Below are positions 1 to 9,292 of a DNA stretch of 20,476 nucleotides, piece after piece. Origin of the DNA: Pelargonium cotyledonis (Eukaryota > Streptophyta > Magnoliopsida > Geraniales > Geraniaceae). The DNA lies in NCBI GenBank assembly GCA_036897625.1, contig JAYMTA010001347.1, positions 1 to 20,476 of the forward strand, given 5' to 3'. The first letter of the stretch is position 1; each line of letters opens with the position of its first letter. A model generated the notes under the pieces. It worked only from the letters and a program-made list of their open reading frames with translations, did not search any database and was not told where the DNA came from. The translations under genes and the position numbers were made by a program.

Positions 1-87
1 TGTAAGCCATTGCTCCACCCAAATAAATTGACCCTTGATTTGCAAATGTTACTTTGGTCCCTCAACTTACCGAACTCTACTTTTCAG

Positions 88-296
88 GTTGAGGATGAAG
101 ATGATGATGCGGACGTTGATGCTGATGCAGAAGAAACTGATGCCGATTCCAAAGATGACGAGGATGTACATGTAAGTTCCCTTCTCAATACCAACAAAAC
201 CAATTCTACTTGACCCCTTGTTGATCTTCCCTTTGGTTTTAGCATTTGCTTATAAACATCTGTTTGTGCTGTCTTGTTTTGCAGGATGAACTTTAG
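88..296 (+). CDS. C-terminal end of an HDEL-tagged acidic ER-lumen protein, probably calreticulin (partial)
   Basis: Two terminal coding exons are visible: 88-171 (28 codons, after a TTTTCAG acceptor) and 285-296 (DEL plus stop, after TTTTGCAG). The intron at 172-284 begins GTAAGT. Joined, they give a 31-residue tail with 19 Asp/Glu, ending DVHDEL. HDEL is an ER-retrieval signal read by the KDEL receptor, so the protein should be an ER-lumen resident. A long Asp/Glu tail before HDEL is typical of the low-affinity, high-capacity Ca2+-binding C-domain of plant calreticulin, a lectin-like chaperone. Endoplasmin/GRP94 also has an acidic tail but in plants usually ends KDEL, and BiP has a shorter acidic tail. 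The upstream exons, which would decide, lie outside the window. That this is the end of an ER-resident gene is quite sure; the calreticulin name is inference. It converges with the stress-protein gene at 725-1420. Confidence 0.62.
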
Positions 297-724
297 GTCT
301 CTCTGTGGAGGGAGAATGAAAGAATGGGCATGAAGGGCTCCAAAAAGTTTTCCTTTTTATTTGGTTAAAAATGAGTAGAGCTGTAGGAGATTTCTGTTAG
401 GAAAGGAACAAACTACTTAAATTTGCATTTTTAGACTTTGAAATTTGAATGGTTAGATTGGTGTCAAGTTTCAGTTTCAAGATGCAGATGAATTCTGATG
501 CCAAATCTTCCATGCATTTGAGTTGACCTGGCAAACTAACTTAACTGTCACTGACTACTTGGTATATTTTGATAAGTAGTAAAATTTATAAAGGCAAATC
601 TCAATTACTCAGTAAAGATATCGCAACATTGCTAAAAGCAAGCCTCTAAAAGTAAAGGAACAAAAAAAAACATCATTATATAGCACACGCATATTATTAC
701 ATTAACATATAACATCGTTGGAAA
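297..724. other. Shared 3' flank of two convergent genes
   Basis: This stretch must hold the 3' UTR of the HDEL-protein gene (from 297, +) and, on the other strand, that of the universal stress protein (below 725). It is AT-rich, with no ORF or repeat worth noting. No canonical AATAAA stands out on the plus strand; AT-rich variants such as the sequence near 585-592 could serve, as is usual in plants. I cannot place either cleavage site. Confidence 0.5.
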
Positions 725-1420
725 TTAGTTGCTCTTGCTCCCAATATTTCCAACGGTTGTTTTAGGCTTCTTGACAATCAAGACAGGACACTTCACGTTT
801 TGTGCACAGTGATTGCTCACACTTCCCAAAAACGCCCTATCAATAAAAACATAACCAAACAGCAATCAAAATCACTTAATAATTTCTCAAGAGAAAATAT
901 ATATTCTTATTATTTGGTACCTTTTGATGATACCGTAGCCGTGCGATCCCATGACCAACAGATCAACGGCGTGCTTGTCAGCCATCTGGCAAATGACATC
1001 CCTGGGGTCGCCATCCTCTACAATGGTCTCCACCGTAAGAGAATATGCATCACCAATGATATCTTTGCACGTCTTCTTCGCCTTCTCTATGACACAATCG
1101 GCCACTTCCCTCCCGTACCTCTCCATGCTGTCTATGATATCAGTCGAGAACAAAAGCCCTACAAAAATAAAATTAAAAACTTACCGTTATCGATCATTTA
1201 AATTCAATTAAAATACAAAAAAGATGGTACCTTTACCTGTGCCATCGTAAGGAGTGTAGAGAGCTCTGGGAGGCTTAGCGTAGAGGAGGATGAGGGTATC
1301 TTTGGAATTCTGAGATACGACGACGTTTTTGAGGCACCATGTGAGAGCGTACACGCTTTCGTCTCCTTCGTCCACGGCCACCATAATCCTCCTCCTCTGC
1401 TGCTCTGCTGCTTCCGCCAT
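725..1420 (-). CDS. Universal stress protein (UspA-like, ATP-binding type), 3 exons, 177 aa
   Basis: Exons on the minus strand are 1420-1237, 1158-921 and 836-725, with GT..AG introns of 78 and 84 bp in phases 1 and 2, and stop TAA at 727-725. The protein starts MAEAAEQQRRRIMVAVDEGD, the usual first beta-strand with its Asp, and continues with the USP alpha/beta fold. Residues 132-146 read GSHGYGIIKRAFLGS, matching the G-x2-G-x9-G-S/T nucleotide-binding motif of MJ0577-type USPs. The second intron falls inside this motif, at Arg141. The tail has the plant-typical SVSNHCAQNVKCPVLIVKKP. Small plant USPs are soluble, probably dimeric and often stress- or hormone-responsive; the exact role of this one cannot be read from sequence. 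Length is normal for single-domain plant USPs and nothing is broken. The family call is firm, the biological role open. Confidence 0.94.
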
Positions 1421-1620
1421 TTACTGCTCGATCTTGATGAGCTGTGAATTGATGATATTGGTTGTTGTTCTGAGAAATGGGGGGTTTGGATTTATATGTA
1501 GAGTAGAGAGAGGAGATGATGATGATGAAACTGTTGGCGGTTTTGTGCTCTGTACTGTTTTGTGAAAACTAAGGCTTATCTGTTTTTTTTGGAACTCTGG
1601 AATCTTTCTGAAAGTGAACA
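1421..1620 (-). promoter_or_regulatory. Core promoter and 5' leader of the universal stress protein gene
   Basis: Read on the minus strand, a TATA-like TACATATAAA lies at 1500-1491, about 75 bp before the ATG at 1420. This predicts a start site near 1465 and a leader of about 45 nt. Runs of GAT and CT follow upstream. No specific stress element is assigned. Confidence 0.5.
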
Positions 1621-2265
1621 CTCGTCACTTGATCTTATCCTTTTGTCTCTTGTCTTTTTTTGGCATAAACCAAACAAATTTATTAATTAATCCAAACTTA
1701 ACAATGGTAAAGTCACGGGAGGAGCCGGAAACCCAACCCAATTAAGAAAATTCAAACACAATCGACCGCACTGGAATCATCTTCCCCGTACTTATTTGTC
1801 TCTTTTGTTTTAATTTATACCAGTTCTGTTTCAAATTAAATATCAATTTTAGATTTTATTACATACGTCATTTCAAATTTCAGGTTGAGTTATTCTATGT
1901 TCACACATTAAAGTCTAAATTGAATTCAACTTGAAATGAAAGCGGGCCACAAATTTCCGTGAGAAGTATGCAAGTTTGTGCTAGTTTGTCCAACAAAAAC
2001 AATATTTTCAAGCTCATAGAAAAGCAAACTCGCATCATCCTTGTGATGAGAGCTCACAACTCGAGTTCACAGTCAAATCGGATTGACAAGATTTAACTCA
2101 AATTTAACCAATATATAGAAAATATGTGAACGAGCACATATTTGACCTGGCGCATGGGATTAGATTATGCGCAACCTTGACACAAAAGTAGTGAAGAAAA
2201 AACATAGCAAAAGGCCTCGAGAGACCTAACTAGTTAATTAAGGGAATTAGTGTATCCATGCTAAC
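1621..2265. other. Intergenic, no feature recognised
   Basis: This is AT-rich DNA between the stress-protein promoter and the repeat array. Open frames are short and nothing resembles an exon with valid splice sites. I see no RNA gene or terminal repeats. Confidence 0.5.
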
Positions 2266-3520
2266 ATGTGTTATCTTTTGCCAATGAATGGATAGAGGAA
2301 CATATATAGGTTGGAAGGCGACTCAAGGCCAAAGAGTCCTTGCATACATCGAGTCACTAGGTGATGCAAGATGGTCTACGTTCGGGTAAAATAGATTTTG
2401 GACTTAATACTAACATAACAGTCGCACAAAATCACTAGTATTAGTGGTAAGGCAACAAGTAAGGCATCGAATGCCTTGTTTTCATGGCTACAAATGTGAT
2501 GTTGGAGTTTTACATATTAGCTATTGTGTGACACCAACATGAAACTAATGAACCAAAACAGAGCAAACAGAATGCTAGAAAAATGGATATTTCATATTTC
2601 GGAATCAAGGTAGATGAATACATAGAGGTTGAGAGATTGAGGCGTAAAAGCAAAAAAGAATACACCACTAAAGGCCAGAGAGACCAAACATGCATTGAGC
2701 CAATGGATGAAACATGACGATCTACGGATAAGAACTTTGGGTGAGATACATTTAACAACTGAAGTAAGAAGAAACATGGTGGTACAAATAAGAGTTTAGG
2801 GTAAGATAATTACCGACATAACACCAACATAGCAAATATGGCATAAACAAACAATCAATAGTATTAGTAGAAAGGCAACAAGCATAGCACACAAAATCAA
2901 ATATGTTTTACTGGTGCAAAAGAAAAGCTAGGGAGTTGGATTCTGTGTGAGACAGAATCAAAACTAATGAACAAAAATGGAGCCAAAAGCCTCAAAAGAG
3001 CAAGATCAGAATTGACAAGGGATAAAGAGTGAGACTAGAGAGTGAATTATCCATATATGGTGGCTAATCTTTTGCCAATCACAGGATTGAGGAACACATG
3101 TAGGTTGAAAGGTAGAGAAGGCAACAAGCCAAAAACTCCACAACTGAAAGCCTAAGAGTCCACACATGCATTGAGCCACCGTGTGAAGCAAGAAGTCAAC
3201 GAATAAGCACTTAGGGCAAGATACACTTCCCACTTAATGCTAAAATAAATAACAAGTATGGCACAAAAAGACTCATTTTCTTGGATACCATTGTGAAGAT
3301 TTGAAATTAGGTACCGCGAAACACGGTCACAAAAACGAAAGAACAAAAACAGAGCAAAAAGCCTAAATGAGCAAGTAAGTTCTGAATTATATGGTGGGGT
3401 AAAGGGTCTAGAATCAAAATTCCATATATGGAAGCTAACCTTTTGCCAGTAATAGGATAAACAAACATATCTAAGATGGAAGGCGGCAAAACAAATAAAA
3501 CACAACTAATGAACAAACCA
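2266..3520. repeat. Degenerate tandem repeat array, about four diverged copies of 320-475 bp
   Basis: A shared order of phrases recurs four times. A core related to CTTTTGCCAAT..GGAT..GAGGAACA.AT..AGGTTG.AAGGCG appears at about 2275-2320, 2594-2643 (most diverged), 3068-3119 and 3438-3485, giving spacings of about 320, 475 and 370 bp. It is followed by GCATTGAGCCA (2693 and 3169) and by GGGTAAGATA-like sequence, then AGGCAACAAG (2451 and 2871). AACTAATGAACAAAAACAGAGC-like sequence precedes the cores. The second copy seems lengthened by an internal duplication of the GGGTGAGATAC/GGGTAAGATA part. Minus-strand open frames across the array resemble one another only because the DNA repeats; they do not look like a real protein. 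The array lies between the RPL29 3' end and the stress-protein gene. Its origin is unknown. Confidence 0.6.
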
Positions 3521-3737
3521 TAACATGGTGAAGAATCACAGATATATAAGCACTTGCAAGTTACAGATACATAGATAGCTATAACAAGATGCAAATCCAA
3601 CAACACCAGTCCGTACTATAAAAGCAATCCAAATCTGTAAACTACCAAAGATTCAGTACTCAGATTCAAAATGTAAACTTAAGAAAACATAATCAGAGAA
3701 ATATCAAAGTATCATTTGATTGAGACAGAGAGTTTAA

Positions 3738-4210
3738 CTACTCCTCAGCAGCAGAACCACCTTCCTCTTTCTTGTTGTGCTTCCTTGCATACCTCTGGTT
3801 CCTCAGGAACTTGGGATCCATCTGCAAAAATATTCAAAATTCCTTTAAAACCCAACAAACTCAAATACCCATCACTCAAAATTCAAACTTTATCAAACCC
3901 TAGCAGCACAAAAATTACAATAAAAATTAACTAATCCTATCCAGGCACTCAAAGCCACAAACATTAAAGGCTGAATACCTTATTAAACTAAAAGGGTCCT
4001 AAACCCATTACAGAAATAAGTGCAGAGAACATAAATAGCCAATATTTCCATTCCATATTATATTTTCTTTTTGCATTTTCTCGGGAAACAAACAGTGCAA
4101 AAGCATACCCCTTTCGTGGAAGTGTGCCTGTGCTTTTTGGGCTTCTTGATTCCGTTCCTGTGAGCCTTGCGGGACTGGTTATGCGCTGTGTGGTTCTTCG
4201 ATTTCGCCAT
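3738..4210 (-). CDS. RPL29: 60S ribosomal protein eL29 (RPL29), 2 exons, 61 aa
   Basis: Exon 1 is 4210-4109 (34 codons) and exon 2 is 3821-3738 (27 codons plus TAG), with a phase-0 GT..AG intron of 287 bp. Exon 1 begins [20 protein letters not shown] and continues with a Lys/His-rich stretch; exon 2 begins [18 protein letters not shown]. This is the complete, highly conserved eL29, a small basic protein of the large ribosomal subunit, and 61 aa is the plant length. The Met at the start of exon 2 is internal (..STKG-MDPKF..), not the start codon. Upstream lie a telo-box and site II elements, the usual regulators of plant ribosomal protein genes. Nothing is disrupted, so this is a likely functional copy. 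Confidence 0.97.
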
Positions 4211-4430
4211 TTCTCTTTCTCAGATCTCGCAGCTCTCTCCAGTCTCTGCTATGTTCTGAATTAGGGTTTTGTGGTTGTAGAGATAGAGGACTAAATTGGG
4301 GTCTATCAGATATTGGGCCCTATCCAAATATGGGCTTAGAGTCCATCTATATATTTTAGCCCAATATTGCAGAGGTGATAAATGAGCCCATGGTCCCGGA
4401 TCATCATTGGTTTGGCCCGATGGCCCGATT
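4211..4430 (-). promoter_or_regulatory. RPL29 promoter: telo-box plus a cluster of site II elements
   Basis: A telo-box AAACCCTAA (minus strand) lies at 4269-4261, about 50 bp before the ATG and probably in the leader. Upstream are TGGGCC at 4314-4319 (inside the palindrome GGGCCC), TGGGCT at 4331-4336, AGCCCA at 4358-4363 and 4385-4390, and two GGCCCG at about 4414-4427. Site II (TGGGCY) elements bound by TCP factors, together with a telo-box, are the known signature of growth-linked plant ribosomal protein genes. An AT stretch (4348-4357) sits among them but is far from the ATG for a TATA box. Confidence 0.8.
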
Positions 4431-4980
4431 ACTCTAGGTCCAACCCGATCAAAAGTGGTTTGATAAACATGCAAATGCTTTTTTTTCCCAATCCGACAAT
4501 GCGTGATCCCTCGTGAGTTTGACCCGTCCATCATCACTCTCTTGTTTGATATTGTTAGTGGAGGTCGACATAAAGTGATACAATACATTCAAGGTTTCTT
4601 TGAATTGCCTACTTCAAATATCTACAAAAAAAAAAAACTCTATGAAGCTGATGACGTTCAAAATGTTAGAGAAACTGAGGGGGGTGGAAGACCATTTTAT
4701 GCATCCTAACCAAGTTACATTAAGGATTTATTTAACAAACGCAACACATGCTTGTGTTAATGTTAATCGGAACTCGTTGTTAATAATTTAATATAATTTA
4801 TTTTAGTTTGAAAAATATAAAAGTTGGCATAAAAGTGAGGGAAAAATACTAAAATATAGACAATTGAAAAGCACATTAACTTCTACATAATGAAAATAAA
4901 AAAATAAAAAGTCAATTTTAACGTTTCTCGTAAAAGCACATTTCTGCTTCGTTGTTACCAAACACGACCTTAATGAAAGA
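4431..4980. other. Intergenic, no feature recognised
   Basis: This is AT-rich spacer between RPL29 and the promoter-like cluster near 5.0 kb. Open frames are short on both strands, with no splice-consistent exons, and an A-run lies at about 4626-4637. I could not assign the sequence to a repeat. Confidence 0.45.
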
Positions 4981-4984
4981 ATTA

Positions 4985-5120
4985 ATGAGCTGGGCCTCAA
5001 GCCCAAAGTTGTGGGCTAAAATATCTGAGCCGTCGATTTCTTAATCTACGGCCTGAAGCTAACCGAGTGACGATACACCAAAATCCTCGACCTCTGATTG
5101 GTCCAAATATATAAACCCGG
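4985..5120 (+). promoter_or_regulatory. Promoter-like cluster (three site II elements, CCAAT, TATA) without an obvious gene
   Basis: TGGGCC at 4991-4996, AGCCCA at 5000-5005 and TGGGCT at 5012-5017 are followed by ATTGG (reverse CCAAT) at 5097-5101 and TATATAAA at 5108-5115. This order and spacing look like a housekeeping promoter reading rightwards. The next coding ATG is SAR1 at 5904, about 790 bp on, and no other plausible CDS starts between. It may be a distal SAR1 promoter separated by an insertion, or a relic. The motifs are seen; the function is inferred. Confidence 0.4.
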
Positions 5121-5650
5121 TCAACCGGTGACGACCTACCCACACCGCACCAGACTCGTACTAAACCCTTAACCGGCTTAGCCAGTTGCCTGTACCCATC
5201 TGCCAGCTCACCAATATTTCACAGCAAGAATTTAATTAGATAAATTGCAAATACCCCCCTTACTTATGTCCACTTTGCACACAATTACCCCCCAAAAAAT
5301 AATATTCGCGACATATTACTATTTTTATTGCAACACACTACTATTATGTAGGCAATTTTGGAACGTGAAGTGACAATTTAGACCTTAATCCGCGACATTC
5401 TAAAACAATGATGTGACTCAAATAGGACTCAGGTTGCTTAGACCCGACTAATTAGTAGGTCGAGATTATCTTGACAATATTACATGTCGAAAAAGGTCAG
5501 ACAAATTCACACTAAAAATGAGACCAGCCCTTTTTACATCTCAAAACCCACAATACGAAAGAACTCAAACTCGAGTCCCATAAAACTTGACCCGAATTCG
5601 AAGTTGTGATAATTTTGTGTTGAGAAAAAAGTTTCGAGTAATAATGTGGA
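5121..5650. other. Spacer between promoter-like cluster and SAR1 leader, possibly repeat-derived
   Basis: It holds a stretch with TTGCAAATACCCCCC at about 5246-5260 and ATTACCCCCCAAAAAATAA at about 5284-5302, a style common in dispersed plant non-autonomous elements. No clear terminal inverted repeats or target-site duplications could be found by eye. The longest ATG-started frames are short and composition-driven. Confidence 0.3.
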
Positions 5651-5699
5651 AAAAAGACATAGTTAGAGGACGGTATGTGCAATTAACGCTATTTAATTC

Positions 5700-5903
5700 T
5701 CTCATGCACACACTGACACACACAATACGAGCTCTCTCTCTAGATTGCCATTTCTGTTTCTCACACACAGATCTCTTTCTCTCTCTACAGCTTCTTCGAG
5801 CTCCTGTGAGGCTCGATCTGGTGGATTCTCGCGGCGAAGCGAGGGTCGGTGAAGCAGGTTCTGTTTGGATCGGAGGAGAGAGGAGACTGATTGTTCGCTA
5901 ATC
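5700..5903 (+). promoter_or_regulatory. SAR1 5' leader region, CT-rich, with an upstream ORF
   Basis: A pyrimidine-rich patch (CTCTCTCTC and TTTCTCTCTCT) runs at about 5732-5788, as often found at TATA-less plant start sites. An ATG at 5704 opens a 65-codon frame ending TAA at 5899-5901, two bases before the SAR1 ATG. Whether transcripts include it depends on the real start site. The frame in phase with SAR1 has no earlier ATG nearby, so 5904 is the start. Confidence 0.45.
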
Positions 5904-8386
5904 ATGTTTTTGGTCGATTGGTTCTATGGAGTTCTCGCATCGCTCGGGTTGTGGCAGAAGGAGGCTAAGATCTTGTTCTTAGGGCTTGATAACGCCGGCA
6001 AGACCACGTTGCTTCATATGTTGAAAGACGAGGTTCGGTTTCCATCACTCTTTTGGTCTTTAAGTATTGAATTTTAGGGGATCGATCTGTTTGGTTTCTG
6101 TGAAAATGAATTGAAATTTTTGGTTGCTGTGGAAAATGCAGTTGATAACATTGTAGGGACTCACTCACACATGTATATAATTAGAGAGTATTTTGAAATT
6201 CTAATATTGTTGCTCAGATGATACTTGGATGTATTGTATCGGATGAGAGTTTAGAAATTGTGATTTATATTGCGTGCCATTTGCTTGGCTGTTCTTAAAT
6301 GTGAATATCTTGATCCTGAGATCTTAACCGTTTGTTTTTAAATGTTGAATGTGAGGGGGTCGATCTAATTTACAATTGGAAAAGAAATTGTAATTTTTGG
6401 TTTTTGATATGTATAAATATTGTTGCTTGGATAATACTTTGATGTGTTCAGTCAGATGAGATTTTAGAAATTGTGATATAAATCGTGTGTCATTTGGTTG
6501 GCTGTGGTAAATGTGTATTTGTTGATCCTGAGATCTTAATTGTTTGGGATTAGAATGGATAAGTTTTGACTGGGTTAGTGATCAAATTCATGAGATGTGA
6601 CTTGTGAGTTAGACATTTGAGTTTTAGATTGTACTTTTTGCTTTTATGGATTTATTTATGTTTTGTCGATGTTAATTGTTAAGTATCATTGGATTGTTCA
6701 GAGATTAGTCCAGCATCAGCCAACACAACATCCTACATCCGAGGAGTTGAGTATTGGGAAAATCAAGTTCAAAGCTTTTGATTTGGGAGGGCATCAGATT
6801 GCTCGTAGAGTTTGGAAAGATTACTATGCCAAGGTAGACTTGTAAACTGTGTTTTTTGTCCCTTTTGGTATCATGCAAGAGTGTTCTCGGATTGTCTTGT
6901 AGTCTATTTTGACTTATTATGATTCCAGTATGGTCAATTGAGAGCGCAGTTTTAGGATTTGGAGATTAGTTTTTGCTTTGTAGTTGGGGTTCCTCGCACG
7001 AACTCTTGTTTAGTGTCGCATAAGCAACGTTTCCAAGGCAGTAACTTTGCAGTTCTAATTGATATAATGCTATGATTGCTATGTAGTTGTAGATCTTGTC
7101 TTTCCTTTTCCTTTTCTTTCTTTTTTTTTTTTTTTTTTTTGTCTGGGAATCTGTACACTGCCAATTTGGTATAATTTGTAGAGAAGTTAAGGGCAGTGTG
7201 ACACTAAGGTGGGGGTTTGTGGGGGAAGGCTATCAGATATTTGCTGAATGCCAATTGTGCAAATGTTCCCAAACAATTACTTTCCAAAAATTATTTCATA
7301 GATAATTTTGTCAGGAAAACTTTTTACAAGCAAAGAAGTCAACTTCTATCAAAAGTTGACCTGAGCTAGAAAGAAAATGGAGGAATGCACGTGTTATGGC
7401 AATGAGTATTGTGATGGTTATGCTTCTTGGGTAGAGTCCTTAATTGTTGTCATTGTTTTACGTACAGCTTGGGCAAGATGAAATTCATTGCCCAATATTG
7501 TGGTTTACAATGTCAGCTGATTATTTCAGCCCAACCTGTGTAGAGCATATTTTGAGCTCCACGTCAATTTGCACATGATTGCCTCCATAATCCCAGATTA
7601 ACTTCTATGTGTTTTTCTGATTCATGGGGGGCAGAAGTAAAAGATGGGAGTTCGCTGATAGCACCTTTATTTTATTTTATTTAGAAGGTCTGCTACTAGT
7701 ATCTCACCTTACACATGTCCTCCCTTTTACCACTTTCACTCATCTAAACTCAAAAGTCAAAAATATATATCGAAACGCAGAAATTTTCATTTCCTCACAT
7801 TACTCATTGCCTTGTTTGCTATTTGAAATGGAACTAAGAACCTGTTATAGTTAGACTTAGACATTGCTGTTGACCTGAGAAATGTTCTATTCGAGTGAAA
7901 CAAAAGGGTGCATAGGCATCAAGGAAATGAAGTGATTTTTATTTGCTCATATCTTGAAAGTTTCATGAGTTTTTGTTGACCTTTATGTTTTGTCATGCTC
8001 TACCATGTACAGATTCTATCCATCATCTTTATTAAATAGTAATTCATTTTCATGTCCATGTGTAGGTTGATGCAGTTGTTTACTTGGTGGATGCATATGA
8101 CAAGGAGAGATTTGCAGAGTCGAAGAAAGAGCTCGACGCTCTTCTCTCTGACGAGTCATTGGCCAACGTTCCTTTCCTCATTCTCGGCAACAAGATTGAC
8201 ATACCATATGCTGCATCCGAAGATGAGCTGCGATACCACCTTGGTCTCACCAACTTCACCACCGGCAAGGGTAAGGTAAATCTAGCTGACTCTAATGTCC
8301 GCCCTCTTGAGGTATTCATGTGTAGCATTGTCCGCAAAATGGGTTACGGAGAAGGTTTCAAGTGGCTCTCTCAGTACATCAAGTAG
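5904..8386 (+). CDS. SAR1: SAR1 small GTPase (COPII coat assembly), 3 coding exons, 193 aa
   Basis: Exons are 5904-6032, 6702-6833 and 8066-8386, joined by phase-0 GT..AG introns of 669 and 1232 bp. SAR1-GTP inserts its N-terminal helix into the ER membrane and recruits SEC23/24 and SEC13/31 to bud COPII vesicles carrying cargo to the Golgi. Visible parts are the hydrophobic N-terminal segment [15 protein letters not shown]-loop GLDNAGKT (27-34), switch I with Thr55 in HPTSEEL, DLGGH (70-74) with the catalytic His74, NKID (129-132), and the C-terminal MCSIV and WLSQYIK. There is no Met-Gly myristoylation site, which separates SAR1 from ARF. The length of 193 aa is exactly usual for plants and all key residues are present. 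His74 and Asn129 are the residues altered in known dominant-negative plant SAR1 mutants. A complete, very likely functional gene; nothing odd in the protein. Confidence 0.98.
6077..6550. repeat. Old tandem duplication inside SAR1 intron 1
   Basis: Two diverged copies follow each other in intron 1. The clearest matched block is about 6204-6334 versus 6418-6545: both contain TATTGTTGCT, a GATGAGA.TTTAGAAATTGTGAT stretch, CATTTG.TTGGCTGT and GATCCTGAGATCTTAA (6312 and 6524), a period of about 212 bp. An earlier shared GGTCGATCT/GGATCGATCT (about 6079 and 6358) shows that the first copy carries roughly 66 extra bases. No splice sites are affected. Confidence 0.65.
7121..7140 (+). repeat. Poly-T run in SAR1 intron 2
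   Basis: Twenty T residues in a row, preceded by a longer pyrimidine-rich stretch (about 7097-7120). It could be a mononucleotide repeat or the tail of a degraded retroposon, but no flanking target duplication is evident. Confidence 0.8.
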
Positions 8387-9292
8387 TGGGAGAGATAGGA
8401 AGTTACATTATTTCTTACTTGATTAGTGTTTCTTCTTTTTCCAGTTTGACATCAATGTTGGAGGTATTTCATTTGTTCCGTCTTTTCTTTTTTGGTGAAA
8501 TGACAAATGTAGGCCACTCTCCCATGTTGGAGGTATTTGTGATTGATGATAATTTGTCGTTACGGAACTTTACATAACTGGTGTTTGGTTTTGAGTTTTA
8601 GTGATGGATTTTAGAAACTACCAATTGTGCTAGAGAATCAATAAAATGATGTTCCATTTGTTTGTTACAAAACAAAACCTAAACTTGGCCTGAGAAAAGA
8701 GGCATGAGGATCCAATTGGCATAGAGAATGAGACCTGAAGTTATGTATCATTGATTTGATCATGTCAGTTTATGATTTGTTTTTTTTTTTTATTTTTTCT
8801 GAAAAATTGTTGACCAAATAAATGTGTTTGTTGCTCCTATTTTCACATTTATCTGAACAATTATTTAATTAATTATTTTAGTGGTACCTGATTTTAAGCT
8901 TAAACTTATCACTTCCTTTGGCAAGTGTCCACAATGAGATCCAACAAAAAATGTACAAGTTGATGGGTTGATACAAGTTACAACTATAATTTTGACAAAA
9001 TTTGCCCATAAATAAGCACCAAATCCAACCATGTGTACAATCCTGAAGGTCCTCAAATTCAATCAAGCTCAACATAAGCTTCTTAACACAACCAGCACAG
9101 TTCTCAATTTCTTTTCCAAGGATCAATTTGCCTGTTTTTGCTTTTTATATAGAAAAGATGATCAATATTCGAATGCTCTGGAAAAAAAAATACAAAAGAG
9201 ATGCAGATTCAAAAGAGCACGTGCCCAAATCAACTGCCGGTGACAAAAACCATGTTAGAAAACACAAAGCTCGGAGATGCAATCCGACCTGA
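8387..9292. other. 3' flanks of convergent SAR1 and ZMAT2 genes
   Basis: The SAR1 3' UTR begins at 8387. A canonical AATAAA at 8640-8645 about 255 bp past the stop is a good polyadenylation signal for it. From about 8700 the sequence is AT-rich with no gene. The part nearest 9292 must contain the ZMAT2 3' UTR on the minus strand, but I see no canonical signal for it. Confidence 0.55.

Noticed and set aside
800..1201. Plus-strand open frame of 133 codons
   Set aside because: It lies opposite exons 2 and 3 of the universal stress protein and crosses its introns; a shadow of the real minus-strand gene.
3152..3505. Minus-strand open frames of 75-120 codons in the repeat array
   Set aside because: They are Cys/Phe/Leu-rich, lack known motifs, and resemble each other only because the underlying DNA is repeated; none has splice or promoter support.
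3819..3821. ATG at the start of RPL29 exon 2 as a gene start
   Set aside because: It follows a TTTGCAG acceptor and is the conserved internal Met of eL29 (TKG-MDPKF).
4261..4269. Interstitial telomeric repeat
   Set aside because: Only one AAACCCTAA unit is present, in an RPL29 leader; it is a telo-box, not telomeric array DNA.
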